Below are positions 11,385 to 23,869 of a DNA stretch of 64,000 nucleotides, one piece after another. The translations under genes were made by a program, and so were the position numbers. Within the stretch, counting starts at the first letter, position 1. Every line of letters starts with the position of its first letter. The notes under the pieces were generated by a model. The model was given only the letters and a program-made list of their open reading frames with translations. It was not told the DNA's origin and ran no database searches. The DNA comes from Pisolithus tinctorius (lineage: Eukaryota; Basidiomycota; Agaricomycetes; Boletales; Pisolithaceae): contig JANFAH010000005.1 of NCBI GenBank assembly GCA_024663395.1, positions 310,001 to 374,000 of the forward strand, read 5' to 3'.

Positions 11385-14300
11385 ATGCAATGGGCAGATT
11401 CAGCCTTCAACAGACATGAAAGCATGAGCCCAACTGGTCCAGCAACTGAAGTTACCATGGAAAAAGGTATGCAGCAGTTTTCCAACCCAAAAGTGGACTT
11501 CACATGGTGTGTCAGATGCAGAACAATTACATCTGCAAATGGGTTCCATGGAAGGGGAGTTCTTGAAGATACTCCTGGAGCTGGAAGCCTCCCCAGAGCC
11601 AAGGAACTGCACCTGGTGTGGCAACGACAGGGTATACAGATGTCTGGATTGCTTGCATCAGCCCCTATTCTGCATAGAATGTTGCCAGAAGAGTCATGAG
11701 AGCCTGCCTTTCCACAGGATCCAACAGTGGACAGGGGACTTCTATGAGGAATCTGCCCTCCACATGGTGGGAGATCAGTTGGTTGCCCAGAATTACATTC
11801 ACATCGAGACCCACAGACTGGCATTCAGTTGCACCTGGGACATGGCAGAGCACCCTGTCCCCATGCGATTGCACAAGCCCAGCAAGCAGCAGGTGAACCT
11901 CCACCCATGGATGATCAAGAGTGGAAGATGTGGAAGATATTGAAGAAAACCCAAAGCACCTCTGTCCTCCAGTGGGGTCAAGATATCTCACTGTCATGGA
12001 TGTCACAGGTGTTCATTTCATCGTAGTGAATTGGTGTGGATGTGAGACTGCAGAAACCCGATACATACTGTTACTCAGAGCCAAACTATTTCCCTCAACA
12101 TTCAAGAAGCCAAGCACTGCATTCACATTTGCAATTCTGGATGACTTCCTGAGGGACAACCTGGAATGTGGAACATCTGGTATGAACTATTACAGCAAGT
12201 TGCTTCAGATCACATCCAGTGTGTTTCCACACCTCATTCCAGTAAGATTTGGTATTTTGGTTCCAAGTGTTGGAATGTCTTAATGGTCAATCAGGATAGG
12301 TACCATGAGCTTCTATGGGTTGTGCAGAAATGGCAATACCTCAAGCTACTTAAATGGAATGGATTCTGTGGGACAACCAGGTCAGCAGAGAAAGGTGGAC
12401 TGGCATTATTTTGTGCAGCATGCCCCCAGCCTGGAATAAATGTTGATACCAATGAGGATTTGGACCAGTAAGCAGCTCCAATAATGCAATCCTCATATGC
12501 TGACCTTCTCCAGCTGGCAGTTCACCTGCACAGTAGTAATGGATGGAAACTTTAAAGTGAAACACATGCATGAGTAGAAATCCAAAGATCAAGTGTGGTT
12601 GATGGATGGACTAGGTTATATGGTGACCAATCCACACTACATGGACTATTTGAAGGCCACTCCACATATCATGGAGGTATGAATTCATTCAACCCATGCA
12701 AAACATGATCTGAGCTCAGGCACAGAAATCCACCTGCAACAACCATAGAGCTATCAGTCAGGCAAACACAGCCTGGGGAAAGCTTCATGTGACAGGAATT
12801 GGGGTGACTGCATGCACACAGCATGGATGCTTTTATCCACATTGTGTTGTTGACTTCCAAAAAGGAGAAAGGTATGAGGTTGAATTGTCAATTTTGACAC
12901 CCGCTGATGGTGCTGCAGACAGTTGAATGTGGACTGCTCTTTGGCAAATGCATTGGGATACAATATGGAAGGGATCAAACAAGTGGTTTGCTTCTATGAC
13001 ATTAACTGCTCCTACATGATGAATCTGTGGAAGCATGTGGGTCAAAGTGAGTTGATTGATATCCCATCATCACTTTGGATTATCCCTGGAATTGGCATAT
13101 GGCATGTGCATGGGCACAAGAAGGAATGTTATGCATGGTATGCCCTGCTGTTCATCAAGGGGGCCAGATGGGTAGACAGAGAAATCATTGAAATGTTGTG
13201 GTCCATCCTTAATGTGGCATCCACATCTGCATGTGGGATGACCTCACCACACCACCAAGAACTGCTGGATTTTCCAGATGAATGATTCCAACTTCATGAA
13301 GATGATTTGGATTGGTTAGTCTGAAGATCCACTTGCAGTGCACTCTCTGACATCCAAGATTAAGCAGATAGCCTATCACAGAAGCTCAAGCAGCAGCACC
13401 ATTGGTGAGGCAGGCATATATCAAGCTAGGTGATGCCCTGTCTGCAGAACAGCAAAACAGCTGGCAAATGCAAGAGATTCATGCACTGCATGATTTTGTC
13501 AATGACCCATCTGTCATGGACATCTTCAAAGTTCAATTAAGGGTGGGTATGGCATCCACCTTTTTGGATAAATGCAAAATACTTACATATTGCAAGAAGC
13601 ACCAACACTGTGTGCCATTGAACTAGCATTACTGGAGGAACCCAGACCAAGCAGAAGCCTACATGGAGTGGCTAGTTGGCTAGCACATGGTTTACACTTG
13701 GAAGAGGCCATAACCTTGCTTCACACAGACAGAAAGGACATTGGGGAACAGGCATTGGAATTGAAAAAATTGGTTATGGCATGCTGTGCTGATCGCATTG
13801 CATCTGAACAATCAGGTTTTATCACAGATGCCATGATTTACTTGAAGCTACACCTTGAAGCAGGCCCCAACACTTCTGCCAGCAAATCCATACAGCAGAC
13901 TGCATTTCTCAATGCAAATTCAGAGCAGGATTATGCTTTGGATGATGGTTGGCTGGACAACATGGGGGATGAGTTGCCAGCTTCAGATGGAACCCTAGAA
14001 GGACCACAGGACAAATTGCCACTTCCATCTGCTCTTGGCATTGATGCATGTTGAGCTCAAGGGCTTCAAAATCTTGCAGAAATGGAGCTGAAGCTTTGCA
14101 CAGGTCAAGCTAATGATGTGCTACATGGCCTCCATCTTACATTGGCAGACAAGGTGGCTGTCTTTTGGGGGGTGGTGCACACAGCTAAGAGCTATTTTAT
14201 GAAAACTTGGGCCTGGGATATGATCTGTGCTATCAATGTCTCAGTAAAAAAACAGGCCATGATTTATAATTGATGCAGAGATGCCATGGTTGCACTTGGT

Positions 14301-14810
14301 GTGGGTGCAGATATCTTAGGACATTATCAAGAGCTTCATAAAGAAGACCTGGCTGTGCAGACAGTGGCCTTCTCCCAAAATGCCCAGGAGCACCACAGAA
14401 CCCATCTTCCATGGTTTTGGTCAATCAATGTCCTGCAGGACACAGAATCAAAGAGTTGGATGTCTGAATGTATGTTGACCCTTACTGTTCAACAGTGCTT
14501 TAAGGTTGATGAATCTGCTTCAATTAGTTTATCACATTCATTGGCTGCAAGCAAAATCTGTCAAAGATCATTGGGAAGAAGAGGAAGAGCTCATAATATC
14601 AGAATTTCAATGGGCTATAAGTTTCTTCAGATTTTGAGCAAAAGAATGGCATAAGATACAGATGGGAAGCAGTGCTATTGGAGCTCCTGGGGTGTGGTGT
14701 TATGCAGTGAGGCAGAGGATGATGTATTTGAGGTTGGCTGAGCATGCTGAATGCAAATAGCAGGCCATGAATGTGACTGATATTCAGATTGTCCTGGAGA
14801 AAGATTTGTA
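11385..14810 (+). pseudogene. KDZ (Kyakuja-Dileera-Zisupton) transposase with CxC2 zinc cluster, eroded
   Basis: Plus-strand pieces in KDZ order. 11509-11943 carries the CxC2-type cluster (NCTWCGNDRVYRCLDC, FCIECCQKSH, then FHRIQQWTGDFY). 11970-12471 has YLTVMDVTGVHFIVV, FKKPSTAFTFAILDDF and CAACPQPGINVD. After 12510 comes VVMDGNFKVKHMH. 12923-13285 holds the core: NYNMEGIKQ-like context, FYDINCSY (canonical YDxxC) and DREIIEMLWSILN. 13402-14654 is the C-terminal part (ANDVLHGLHLTLADK, LPWFWSINVLQD). At least seven stops or frameshifts break it. It is the transposase of a large cut-and-paste DNA transposon; terminal inverted repeats were not identified. Confidence 0.85.
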
Positions 14811-15169
14811 GTTAAATGTTAGCTCAATGTGAACCTGCAGTTTCCATCCCCCACCCTTGCATTCCACCCTGTAGCTGATGGGTGGGTCAGTGGGTACTTC
14901 ACAGGAGATGTCCAGTGGAAAGCTAGCCCATTCATTCACCTTTCACATGTTTTATTTCCATTGTGGATATGTCTGGTATGACATGAGTATGTATATCATT
15001 TGTCTTGAAAGGCTCATGCATCTGTGGGCTGAGATGAATGGCAACAAACCATTGTTGGGAAACAGAATATTTATTGCTCACTGCAGAGGGTGAATTGGGC
15101 ACTAGTGACTGGCTGAATGCCCTTGGTTGTATTTCTGTCTGCTGAGAAATATTTATCTGCTCATTTGCC

Positions 15170-15965
15170 AAGCTTCTGCCTATCCAAATACATTGGCTCC
15201 TGCAATAGCAGAATGCAATGTTTTCCCTGAATTGAACCTTGTGAATCTCACACTCCACTTGTTTGCACATGTCCCACCTGTGGGCATACCTTGGATCCTA
15301 TGTTAGTGCAATGAGAATATTGCTTTGCATTTGCATCCAATGACCAATTGCTCTCAGCCTTGCATCTTGCACAGTCCACTCATTTTGAAGGGCTCCATCT
15401 ATCAGGATCCATTGAATGCCATGTTAGCAGGTCAAGACAGTCCATATCAACCTTGCATATTGTGCAGGCCACTCATTTGGAAGGGTTCTATCTATTGGCA
15501 TCCACAGAATGCTGTTTTCACAGGCTGACATCTTTCTTTGCATTGTTATCCTATTATTAGCCATTATCTTGTTTTGTAACTCCCAAGTGAACACTGTAAA
15601 TAGCATAGCCCACTCATTCGCCAGGTGTCTGTCTATTGGGATTCATCAGTGGCCATATTAGCAGACTCAGATGTGTTGGCCAAATCAGACTATTAATTGC
15701 ATTTGCATCTGATGACAGGTCGCTATTGCATATTGCACAGTCCATTCATTTGCAAAGGTTCCATCTATCAGGTTCCATCAACTCCAGTTTTAGCAGAATG
15801 AGACCATCCCACTATCTCATTTTTTAAGTTTCAAGTTAACTATTCTACATCACAAAGCCATGCATTTGCTAAGCTTCCACCTATCAGGATACATCAGCAG
15901 TTGTTTTAGTAGAATGAGATTATCCTTCACAATTCTGTTGGCTGTCTAGCCATTATTGTCTTTTT
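15170..15965. repeat. Degenerate tandem repeat, unit about 100-140 bp
   Basis: Recurring blocks: CAGTCCACTCATTT / CAGGCCACTCATTTGG / AGCCCACTCATTCG / CAGTCCATTCATTTG, each followed by a variant of GGTTCCATCTATCAGGATCCATCA and then TTAGCAG(A)ATGAGA. Five to seven units, 60-80% alike by eye. No gene in it. Confidence 0.7.
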
Positions 15966-16079
15966 CTCACTCTTAAATAAAGGTTGAATATATGATGCAG
16001 CAGGAGTGGTCAATTAAATGGAAATACAAAATGACATCATATGTACCATGGAGGAGTAAAGTGATAGGCAGCCTCATTC

Positions 16080-17815
16080 ACCCTGCTGTCCTGTCTGCCC
16101 TTGTCTCATCTGCCAGAGGCCCAAAGAGATCAATGAGGTCATCACCCAATGCTCATCCATATACCAAAATATGCAGAGCCTCCAGCTCATGAGCCATCCT
16201 GTCCAGCATCTGCATGGTTTTGTCATGTTGTATTTGGAAATCATACATTTGATCCTTGTAGTATTGGTGGTGGGCCTCAGCATCATGGAGTCAATGTTCC
16301 AAATCTTTGATTTGTGCTTCGAATGTGTTGGATGTTTGCAACACCTTGGCAATTGGGGCACAGACAGGTGACAGTGTGCTGGGAGTTGCAGCAGTTGTGA
16401 GTTGGATGGGTGCTGCTGTTGTCAATTGGTGGGTGTCTGCTTTGAATACAAGGTTGACCACAATAATTAGCATAAATGTGGAGTGATTAAACATACCTGC
16501 TACCATAGATTCCTCTACCTCCTGCACAATGGATGGGCCAGCCTCAATGATTGAATCCACTCATACAGTGGCTGGGATTGGGCAGGAATCCCTGCATTTG
16601 AATGCAGGAATACAAATCTCTGAATAAAGTTTGAGTCAGCATAAATACATGAAATTGAGAATGTACTAAGTGAAGATCCCTCAGGGATTGTCTCTCCCTG
16701 GTTGGAGGGCCCAACCCCAGCATTGATGGCTTTGGAAGCCATCGAAACATGTCGCTTTGGGGGATGTTCCTTTGGGCTTTGGGATTCTTGGGCCTCCATT
16801 GTCAGGGACAGACTTTGAGCTCACTTTTTTCCCCAGGCTCATGATGGATTCCATCAAGTTGGAGCAGCAATCCCACCTTTGGCATAGCTACATCAAATCT
16901 TGCAACTGTCACATGGGAAGCAGGACTTCCCAGGGTTCCTGTAGCATTGGACCTTGTGCCTGTGGCATGACAGGCAGGAATGGGGGTTGGGGGAAGGTGT
17001 CCTTCTGGCAGCTATGGCAGTGTGACTGTATAGTCTGTCTGACAGTGGATGAGGCTTGTGTTTTGATTGGCCTTGAGCAGGAACATCATCTTCATCATTG
17101 GTTTCCACTGTTGCCTTCCTAGAGTGGAATCGACTGCTGGATTGATGGGACATCATTTTTGCAGCAGCTTTGTGCTTCTGCCTGCCTTGTGCTGGTTCTT
17201 CCTTGTTGTCCTCCTTCTCTGGCACCTCATCTTCACCCTCATCATCCACCTCCATCCTGTGCAAGCTCTCTGCTATCATTTGCTCCACCTCTGCCTCAGT
17301 GGCTTTCCATTTTCCTTTGTTGCTCATAGGCATTTTGGTCTCTTAAGCAGGTGGTATTGGTGTTGGCACCACACAGGGAATAGGGAGGCCCAACCAGTGG
17401 TAGTCATATTGACACTCAATGATGTGGAGCCACTTGTGGTTGGCAATGTCAGTTTTGGAAGGGGATAGGGTGGTCTTCCACTCAGGCCATGGGTGGTCAA
17501 TCAAGCCAAGGTCTTCATGCCACTTTAAGAACATGTTGATGCTGATGAGGGTCATTGGAATCTCATCCATCCTAGCAATGAGGTCATGTACAGCATCCTG
17601 AATACATCAGTTAGTGAAAAAATGTGATGATGCTATGATGCACTAGTTCATCATTTATCACCTTGATGGTACCTTTCCACTTTGCAATCTTGTCCACCTT
17701 TCCCAGCTTGCTGCTTTCTGTGATATCCTTGAAGTAAATTTGAAGGATGTGGTTGGCTGCAGCATCAAGGTCAGGCAATTTCTTGAAGAGCTTGTGAGAT
17801 GATGACAATGACATG
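16080..17815 (-). pseudogene. GAL4-like Cys6 (Zn2Cys6-type) protein, broken
   Basis: Minus strand. 17611-17814 starts MSLSSSHKLFKKLPDLDAAA. A 6-T run then shifts the frame to DAVHDLIARMDEIPMTLISI at 17570-17600, followed by WHEDLGLIDHPWPEWK and HKWLHIIECQYDYHWLGLP. After one stop at 17343 an acidic and basic linker follows (17150-17333). The cluster is CLSCHRHKVQC...SCFPCDSCKI at 16888-16970, and the frame continues through TGA to another Cys: C-x2-C-x6-C-x7-C-x2-C-x6-C, the GAL4 spacing. That TGA sits in the last loop where Arg (CGA) fits. A coiled coil (FEAQIKDLEH, then MLDRMAHELEAL) ends it at 16080-16370. Likely a nuclear or element-borne DNA-binding protein; target unknown. Confidence 0.6.
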
Positions 17816-18229
17816 TTTCTGATGATGAGAGGATGGAGTAGTTCAATGGTGAGAGTGGTGATGGTGATTGGAGAGTGGAAGAGTCAGAGGTTAAAGACAG
17901 ACAATGAGATATGTGGATGTTGCATTTTTTATCCTGCCTATGAATGATTCCCATGGCACGATGGCAATACCAGTACAAGTCAATAATCCTGAATGCATAT
18001 ATGAAGCAGAGGCTCAGATAAAAATATTATGCATTGTTCTGGAATAGCATTGCCATTTGTTTTGCATGTTTCCTGTCTGCTCCAATGGCAGAGTCCTGGC
18101 TTGCAGCTACATAGACCAGTGCCTGAGATTCCAACTGAATAGGCAAATTGTCCAATGTGAAACACAATTTATAGTGGGAAATTCAGATACTCTATAGTGC
18201 AAGAGGTTCCACTTTCTTCATTTCTTGTC

Positions 18230-19250
18230 TTCCTGGGCCCATCTTATATTGTGACAGGGGAATAACCCAATATGGATAGGCCTGTCCATTTGTGGTGAGC
18301 TATCTATGATATGATGGATTGGCCCATCTCATGCAGTGCCAAGGGTTTGTAATCCTGTGATAGATGGATTGGCCCATCTTATGTTGTAACACTGGTTTTT
18401 GTTTTCCCTTATCTGCTGCCTGAGAATACCATGGATGGGCCCATCCTTATGTAGATCCTTTTGATCTCCCTTTCTGCTGCCCAAGAATGCCTTACACAGG
18501 CTGTCCTTATTTAGATAGCTTGGATCTCCCTTTCTGCTGCCTAAGAATACCATACACAGACTCATCCTTATGTTGTGACAGGGGTGCATCTTGCTAGATG
18601 GGCCTGTCCATTTGTTGTGATGATATACATGATACTACTGAAGGGCCTGTCCTTATGTTGTGATGCTATTAGATGATATTACTGACAGGCCCATCCATAT
18701 GTTGTGACAATATAAACAATACTACTGAAGGGCCTGTCCTTATGTTGTGATGCTATTAAACAACATTACTGATGGGCCTGTCTTTATGTTTTGACAGCAT
18801 ACATCTTACTGGGGCTGGGCCCACCCATATGTTGTGACAATATAAATAATACTACTGAAGGGCCCATCCATATGTTGTGATGCTATACATGAGATTACTG
18901 ATGGGCCTGTCTTTATGTTTTGTCAGAGGTACATCTTACTGTGGATGGGCCTGTCCATATGTTGCATAATACTACTGATGGGCCCAACCTTATGTTGTGA
19001 CTCTATTAAATGATACTAGTGACAGGCCTGTCTTTATGTTTCAACAGCAGTACATCTTACTGTTGACAGGCCCATCTTTATGATGCAACAGGGGTATGGC
19101 TTATTATGAATGGGCCTGTCTAGATGTTGTGACACCATAAATGATATTACTCCCAGGCCTGTCCATATGTTGCCAACTCTGTATTCTAATCATAGACAGG
19201 CCCATCCTTATGTTGTGACCCTCTCCATGTTATGATAGGTGGGCCCACTG
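18230..19250. repeat. GGCC-rich palindromic minisatellite, left part
   Basis: More than fifteen loosely ordered units of the form GGGCCTGTCC/GGGCCCATCC-(a/t)TATGTTGTGACA-N(10-20)-ATNATACTACTGA, spacing about 50-65 bp. Each unit joins a palindromic core (GGCCYRTCC with GGGCCCAT) to a TATGTTGTGA tail. The flank 18180-18600 is a more diverged version with a 63-bp subrepeat (CCCTTTCTGCTGCC). The array resumes at 21036 after LTR copy B. Confidence 0.85.
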
Positions 19251-19624
19251 TCACACACCAAAGGTGTTGTGGACATGGTTACAGCTGACTCTGCCTAACT
19301 TGTCAACAAGTTGTGCACAATGTCCATGCCATGCAGATGAAGACTAAAGGCCTCATGCATAGAAAGACTGCTGGACATGAGCAGTCATCAGTGCTAAAGA
19401 GAAGAGAGAGTTAAACACATGTTAAAAGTTTTTAGCACCTGTGTATGGCATTCCAGTTTTCATCATATCTCCACCATTTCCAAAGATATCAACTCTGTTC
19501 TTACACTCACTTAAAGTGCTCAGCCACACAATTCTGCCTTCCAAATTTGGAGAGGATCCTCACACCCTACACATTTCTACACCACTCCATCCATCAGATT
19601 CTCATTTCACTAAGTCCATCAGTA

Positions 19625-20104
19625 ATGGCTGCCTCTTCATCAGTCATCTCACTTGTCTCATTTGCCAGAGACAGTGGTTATGTATATCTGCCAGGCATTC
19701 CCACCAGCTTCCATCCTGAAGCCCCCTGGTTCATCCCATCATTGTCAGCCCCATCCCATCCCATGCAGCTTGGTCAGTGTGTTCTCCTTGTCAGTATGAC
19801 TTCCAGAAGGACATTCTTTGGTCACCTCAGGTCTGTCACTCAGTTAGAAAGGTCTTATGTGGTTGTTTCAGTCTCCCCAGTTGATGAAGCATATGGATCA
19901 TTCCTCCCTGCTCCCTGCACCATCTTTATTCCAATCTCATCCATCATTCTCCCCACATTGCAACAGCTGCAGCATAGTCTACTGTTCTCCAGCCTCCCTG
20001 ATTGCATCCATGATGAGTATGATGTGCATCTTGCCTTCTTACTGCAAGATCCAGCAGAAGATGTCCCCCTTTCTCCTCCTCCTCCATCAGAGCCCCATTC
20101 ATGA
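19625..20104 (+). CDS. ORF of 160 codons inside the LTR, copy B (intact)
   Basis: Unrecognised protein, MAASSSVISLVSFARDSGY... to ...SPPPPSEPHS, 159 residues, with a TGA stop. Same length and same block order as copy A, with conserved blocks YLPGxPTSFHPEAxW, QLGQCVLxVSMTSRRxFFGH, LERSYVVVSVSPVxEAYGSF and ILPxLxQLQ. A more upstream ATG (19445) is in frame, but the 19445-19624 segment is frameshifted relative to copy A, so I prefer 19625. The C-terminal tail is Pro/Ser-rich. It sits in the LTR upstream of the TATA box. It might be a nucleic-acid or assembly accessory protein, or host-derived; nothing in the sequence decides. Confidence 0.55.
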   Translation: MAASSSVISLVSFARDSGYVYLPGIPTSFHPEAPWFIPSLSAPSHPMQLGQCVLLVSMTSRRTFFGHLRSVTQLERSYVVVSVSPVDEAYGSFLPAPCTIFIPISSIILPTLQQLQHSLLFSSLPDCIHDEYDVHLAFLLQDPAEDVPLSPPPPSEPHS

Positions 20105-20539
20105 AGCTTTTGTTAACTTTGCTGAGAGGATGAAAGGGTGGGAGACATGATTGCTTATGCTCCCATTGCCCCACAGACCCCCAATTCCCTAGCCCCTTTG
20201 ACACCTGACTCATGCCCTTCAATTCTGGAATTAATACTTCCATGTCTGGAAACACTGTCCATCTGTCATGCCATCTTTGGATCTAGAGATGTCTCTGCCA
20301 AGATCTGACTTGCATCGCCACCCCCTAATGTGATATCAGTGTGCTTACTCAGTTTCTGACTCCATTTGACTCATTTTGTGATATTTTGACTATCCTTGAC
20401 TTGTTCATTGCCAATACTCACCAATCCTCTTTGCTTGCTTACTTTTCATTTCTCACTTACTCATCATGATTACTCAGTCCTTACTCATTACTTACCAAGC
20501 ATTTGTGCCTTGTTTGTCACAAGCTGCGCTCCCCCCACA

Positions 20540-20549
20540 GTATATAAAC
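20540..20549 (+). promoter_or_regulatory. TATA box of LTR copy B
   Basis: TATATAAACC within the LTR, at the position of the matching box in copy A. Confidence 0.55.
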
Positions 20550-21035
20550 CCCCATGTACTTAGCTACAACCCCAAGTGAAGAAGCAATCCAGAAGTCACT
20601 CAGCAGTCAGTTCAGTTCAGCTCAGCATAACTCATTATCAACAGTTGAGGCTCATTCAGAAGAGTCTATCTGTCACCATCCATCATCATTGGTAGTTGAG
20701 GCTCCATGAAGGGGTCTATCTGCCTCCATTCCTTATCTGAAGCTTTCTCCACTCTTAGAGCACATTTTTATTGAAGTCCATTACTCCAGAATACTTTTGG
20801 CTGAACACCTTCACTCTGTTCAGCATCCCCTGTCCAGTCATCACTCACTTGTCTACTCCTGCATAACTCATCATCAACTTGCACTAGGAGCACCTCCACT
20901 TGAAGTCCCCCCCCACCACATTTAGATTTTTCTGCACTCCAGGTTCCGCAGAGGCAAACCATCACTCACTCTTATTTGTCTTTGGTGTTGGATTTAGTTG
21001 GTCTCTACCACCTTTCCACACTTTGACTCACACTG

Positions 21036-21340
21036 CCTTGATGTTGCAACAGGGGTGTAACCTACCAGGATGGGCCCATCCATGTCTTACAGCAGCTCAG
21101 TATACTTAATTGGTCACAGGCCCATCTAAATGTTTCAACATCCTTACCCACCACAGGCCCTCCCATATGTTGTGGTAATGCACTTACAGGCCCATGCATA
21201 TGTTGCTCTCACTTTAGTCCCTCAGGCCTGTCCATGTGTACTGGCTAATCTATTTAGGTGGGCCTGTCTCAGGGTCTATATAAGTGTTGGTGTTTTGGTG
21301 CACAGGCTTCCCATGTGTTGTGACTAAGTGTGACTACACT
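21036..21340. repeat. GGCC-rich minisatellite, right part
   Basis: Same units as 18230-19250 (GATGTTGCAACAGGGGTG, GGGCCCATCCATG, CAGGCCCATCTAAATGTT, CAGGCCTGTCCATGTG). Continuity across the LTR insertion shows the array is older than LTR copy B. Confidence 0.8.
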
Positions 21341-21342
21341 AT

Positions 21343-21573
21343 GTGCCTGTTCCCAACCAGAACACAATGGTTCAGTATTCTAGTCACTTTAGTGGGGCTG
21401 CAGCTGGCAGCAGGATTGCTGTGGAGTTGAAGAACATCACCCTTAATGTGGGTGGTCTGGATAATGGTACAAACTCAATGGCTGGTGTGGGTTCTAAGAA
21501 GTGGAAGTACATGTCAAAGTTCTCTCAAGAGTATGTTCCTTTTATTGGCAATGTTCATGGGCTGATCCAGTGA
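21343..21573 (+). CDS. Short hypothetical ORF, uncertain
   Basis: 76 codons, MPVPNQNTMVQYSSHFSG... ending NVHGLIQ, with a Gly/Asn-rich middle and SKKWKYMSKFSQEYVPFIGN. It starts at the end of the minisatellite. No family recognised. It could be an exon of a broken gene continuing to about 21890 in another frame. 21574-23860 holds no gene I can support; a small CpG-containing patch at 22440-22480 stands out from CpG-poor surroundings. Confidence 0.25.
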   Translation: MPVPNQNTMVQYSSHFSGAAAGSRIAVELKNITLNVGGLDNGTNSMAGVGSKKWKYMSKFSQEYVPFIGNVHGLIQ

Positions 21574-23869
21574 AGGCAAGGAAATGGCAGTGTCAGTTGG
21601 CTGGAGATGCAGTTGCCTGTCACTGGGTGCATCTTATTATTTAGCAGGAATGCCTCACTGATTGTGGTGGTTTCACCAATCATATAGGGATGTGAATGTG
21701 GCACTGTCTGCCAGTGTGATGGCCTCAGGATGTGTCGCTGGAGGCTTGCAATTGCCTCCAGGCAATGGGGAGGGTGAACTTGCTGTGCCTTTGATTGTGG
21801 GCAATGCCATTCTGGCCACTGAGGGCAGGGAGGCTGAGGGGGTCTCCATGGTTTCAAAGGGGAAGGGTAAGGGGAGGCAGGTATAACAGGCATCTGTCAT
21901 TGCCCAGGAAGCAGACATCTGTTACAAGCCCTTCTTCACTAAATATGCTGGTGTATCCATGGCTGAAAATGATTGCTTGACTTGAAAGACATGATGGTCT
22001 CTCCTGGCATGGAACCATCTCACAAACCTGCCAAAACATGATAACATACTGAAAGACTTTATGCTCTTTCAAGGGACAGCAACCTCATTCCTCCTGCAAA
22101 ACAGAACCTGCACTTCATAACATAATTGGTTATTCAACCCCTCAAGATTCTGAGGTTGTTGTGCAGTCTCAGGTGTGGCTAGTATTGGCTTTGAGCCTGG
22201 CATGTCAATGTATTCAAATTGTCCTGTGACAGTGTTTTGTAACTTATGGGAACATTAAACAACATCATTGCCTGTGAAGCCTAGCATTCTGTGGATGTTT
22301 TAGGCCAGTGGGGTGTGCATTTGCTCTGGACTTACCTGGAGACTGCTAGACAGTGGTTGATGTTGGAGTCTGCAAGTAATCCATCCTCACCCTCAGGAAG
22401 TGTGGTTGTGATGATTTGCTGTCTCTCCCTTTGCAGGTGTTACGCTCGACCGAAGTCAGGACGTAGGGAGAGCTCAAATGCAGACTATTGGTTTCTACTG
22501 AGCAGTGGCTGCAGTAACCTCTGTAAATGACAGAGGATTTGGACAATGCTGGTAAGAGTGGTCCTGGTTAGGGACACTGAGAGCGAAGTTCTGAGTGAGA
22601 ACACTGCATATAATTGAGCAGCTCAAGTCTGGGGTTCCAGGACTTGAGCTGGCAGTCTAAATACTACAAGGAGACAGACCATGAGGCATCTGCATGTAAA
22701 CGAGCTAACTATGCCATTGGTTGAACAATGACGACACATGTCCTAGGCATGTAAAGAGCAAGTTATGCTGGTGGTGGAAATGGTGAGCTGTCAGAACAAA
22801 GAGAAGACGGCTCGAAAAGGAAAAGTGTCCAACAGATCAAACACGCAATAAATGTACAGTGAAAAGAGAAAAGACAGGGGTGAAACATAACAGCAGGCTG
22901 TATTGGGGCCCCATGAACATCACTGCAGGGGCCATGGACAGTGATTCATGGGGGGCCTTGCACAAGACAGTCCTGAGGGTAGTGTCATTGAAAATGATGT
23001 ACCCCACTCTGGGCACCTGCCCTCTATCATGGCAGAGTACCATGCCTGCAAAGAAAAGCAGTATGGCTGCCAACAGATGTCTTACTGCACTGTGGTGTGT
23101 TTTCACCATGAAGTGGATTGTGTGTGTCACCATTCAATGGAAGGGGGAGGATCTGTGTACCTTTTCCCATAAAACCAGCATGGCTGGCATGTTGTGGATA
23201 GGCTGCCAATTGATGTTTGTGGGCAGGCTAGGTGTGAGATTGGGGTCTGTCAGAGGCTAGCCATGAGTTTCAGCATGAGTTGGATGGACATTGGAGCTCA
23301 CATACCATAATGAGGTTGTGAAGGCACCTGCCCCACATATGCCAATAGGATGCAATATCCTTGAAGTCTTCATTGAGGATCATCAGGATCCTTTGCCAGG
23401 TGGCATGGTTTACTTCCATGTTGATTACCATCTCTGGGCCCAGATCTATGGTTATGATTAGTTCAGGTCATTAGTGTCACTGTGCCCTTACACCTGTTAG
23501 GAAGCCATCACAGCATCATATATTGCTGAACTCCTTTGTGTCCCTGTGCCATTGCTTTCTGTCTGAGACTCAGACTCCTGCCTCTGGTCAATGCATGTTT
23601 TATACCTCCAGGCCTGCTTATAGTCCCCAAGATGAAGTCTTTGGGGGCATGATTGCCACTCCTAAGTTCTTGAAACACCTTGGTAATCTGCCTGCCTTGG
23701 CCACCATTGGTCATTCTCTGCCCCTGCCTGTGTTCCTGCCAGGTCTTGGTCTCCCTGGATTTGATTTGTGGCCACCCCCATGTGCTTTTGGTTTAAAGCA
23801 TCTGTGCACAGTGGTGCATACCCACCCATCCTCTTGCAATGTTGGGGAGTTCTGAGCCTTCTTTGTGAT

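Larger units (their letters stand above)
19251..21030 (+). repeat. Solo long terminal repeat, copy B (1.8 kb)
   Basis: Plus orientation copy of the 718-2536 LTR. Begins TCACACACCAAAGGTGTT (TG precedes it) and ends CACACTTTGACTCA. The 5-mer CACTG occurs at 19246-19250 and again at 21031-21035, a perfect target duplication if these ends are right. It splits the GGCC minisatellite in two. TATATAAACC at 20540-20549 is the TATA box. Strong base divergence from copy A indicates an old family. Confidence 0.82.

Noticed and set aside
2517..19268. AACACCTTTGGTGTGTGAC at 2.5 kb and its reverse complement at 19.25 kb could be terminal inverted repeats of a 16.7-kb composite transposon holding the KDZ gene.
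   Set aside because: The similarity does not stop at a TIR: it extends 1.8 kb outward as two complete LTRs, each with its own insertion site (integrase gene; minisatellite). They are independent solo LTRs in opposite orientation.
22837..23260. Opposed ORFs of 98 and 133 codons.
   Set aside because: No motif, CpG-poor decayed DNA, and neither continues into a recognisable protein.
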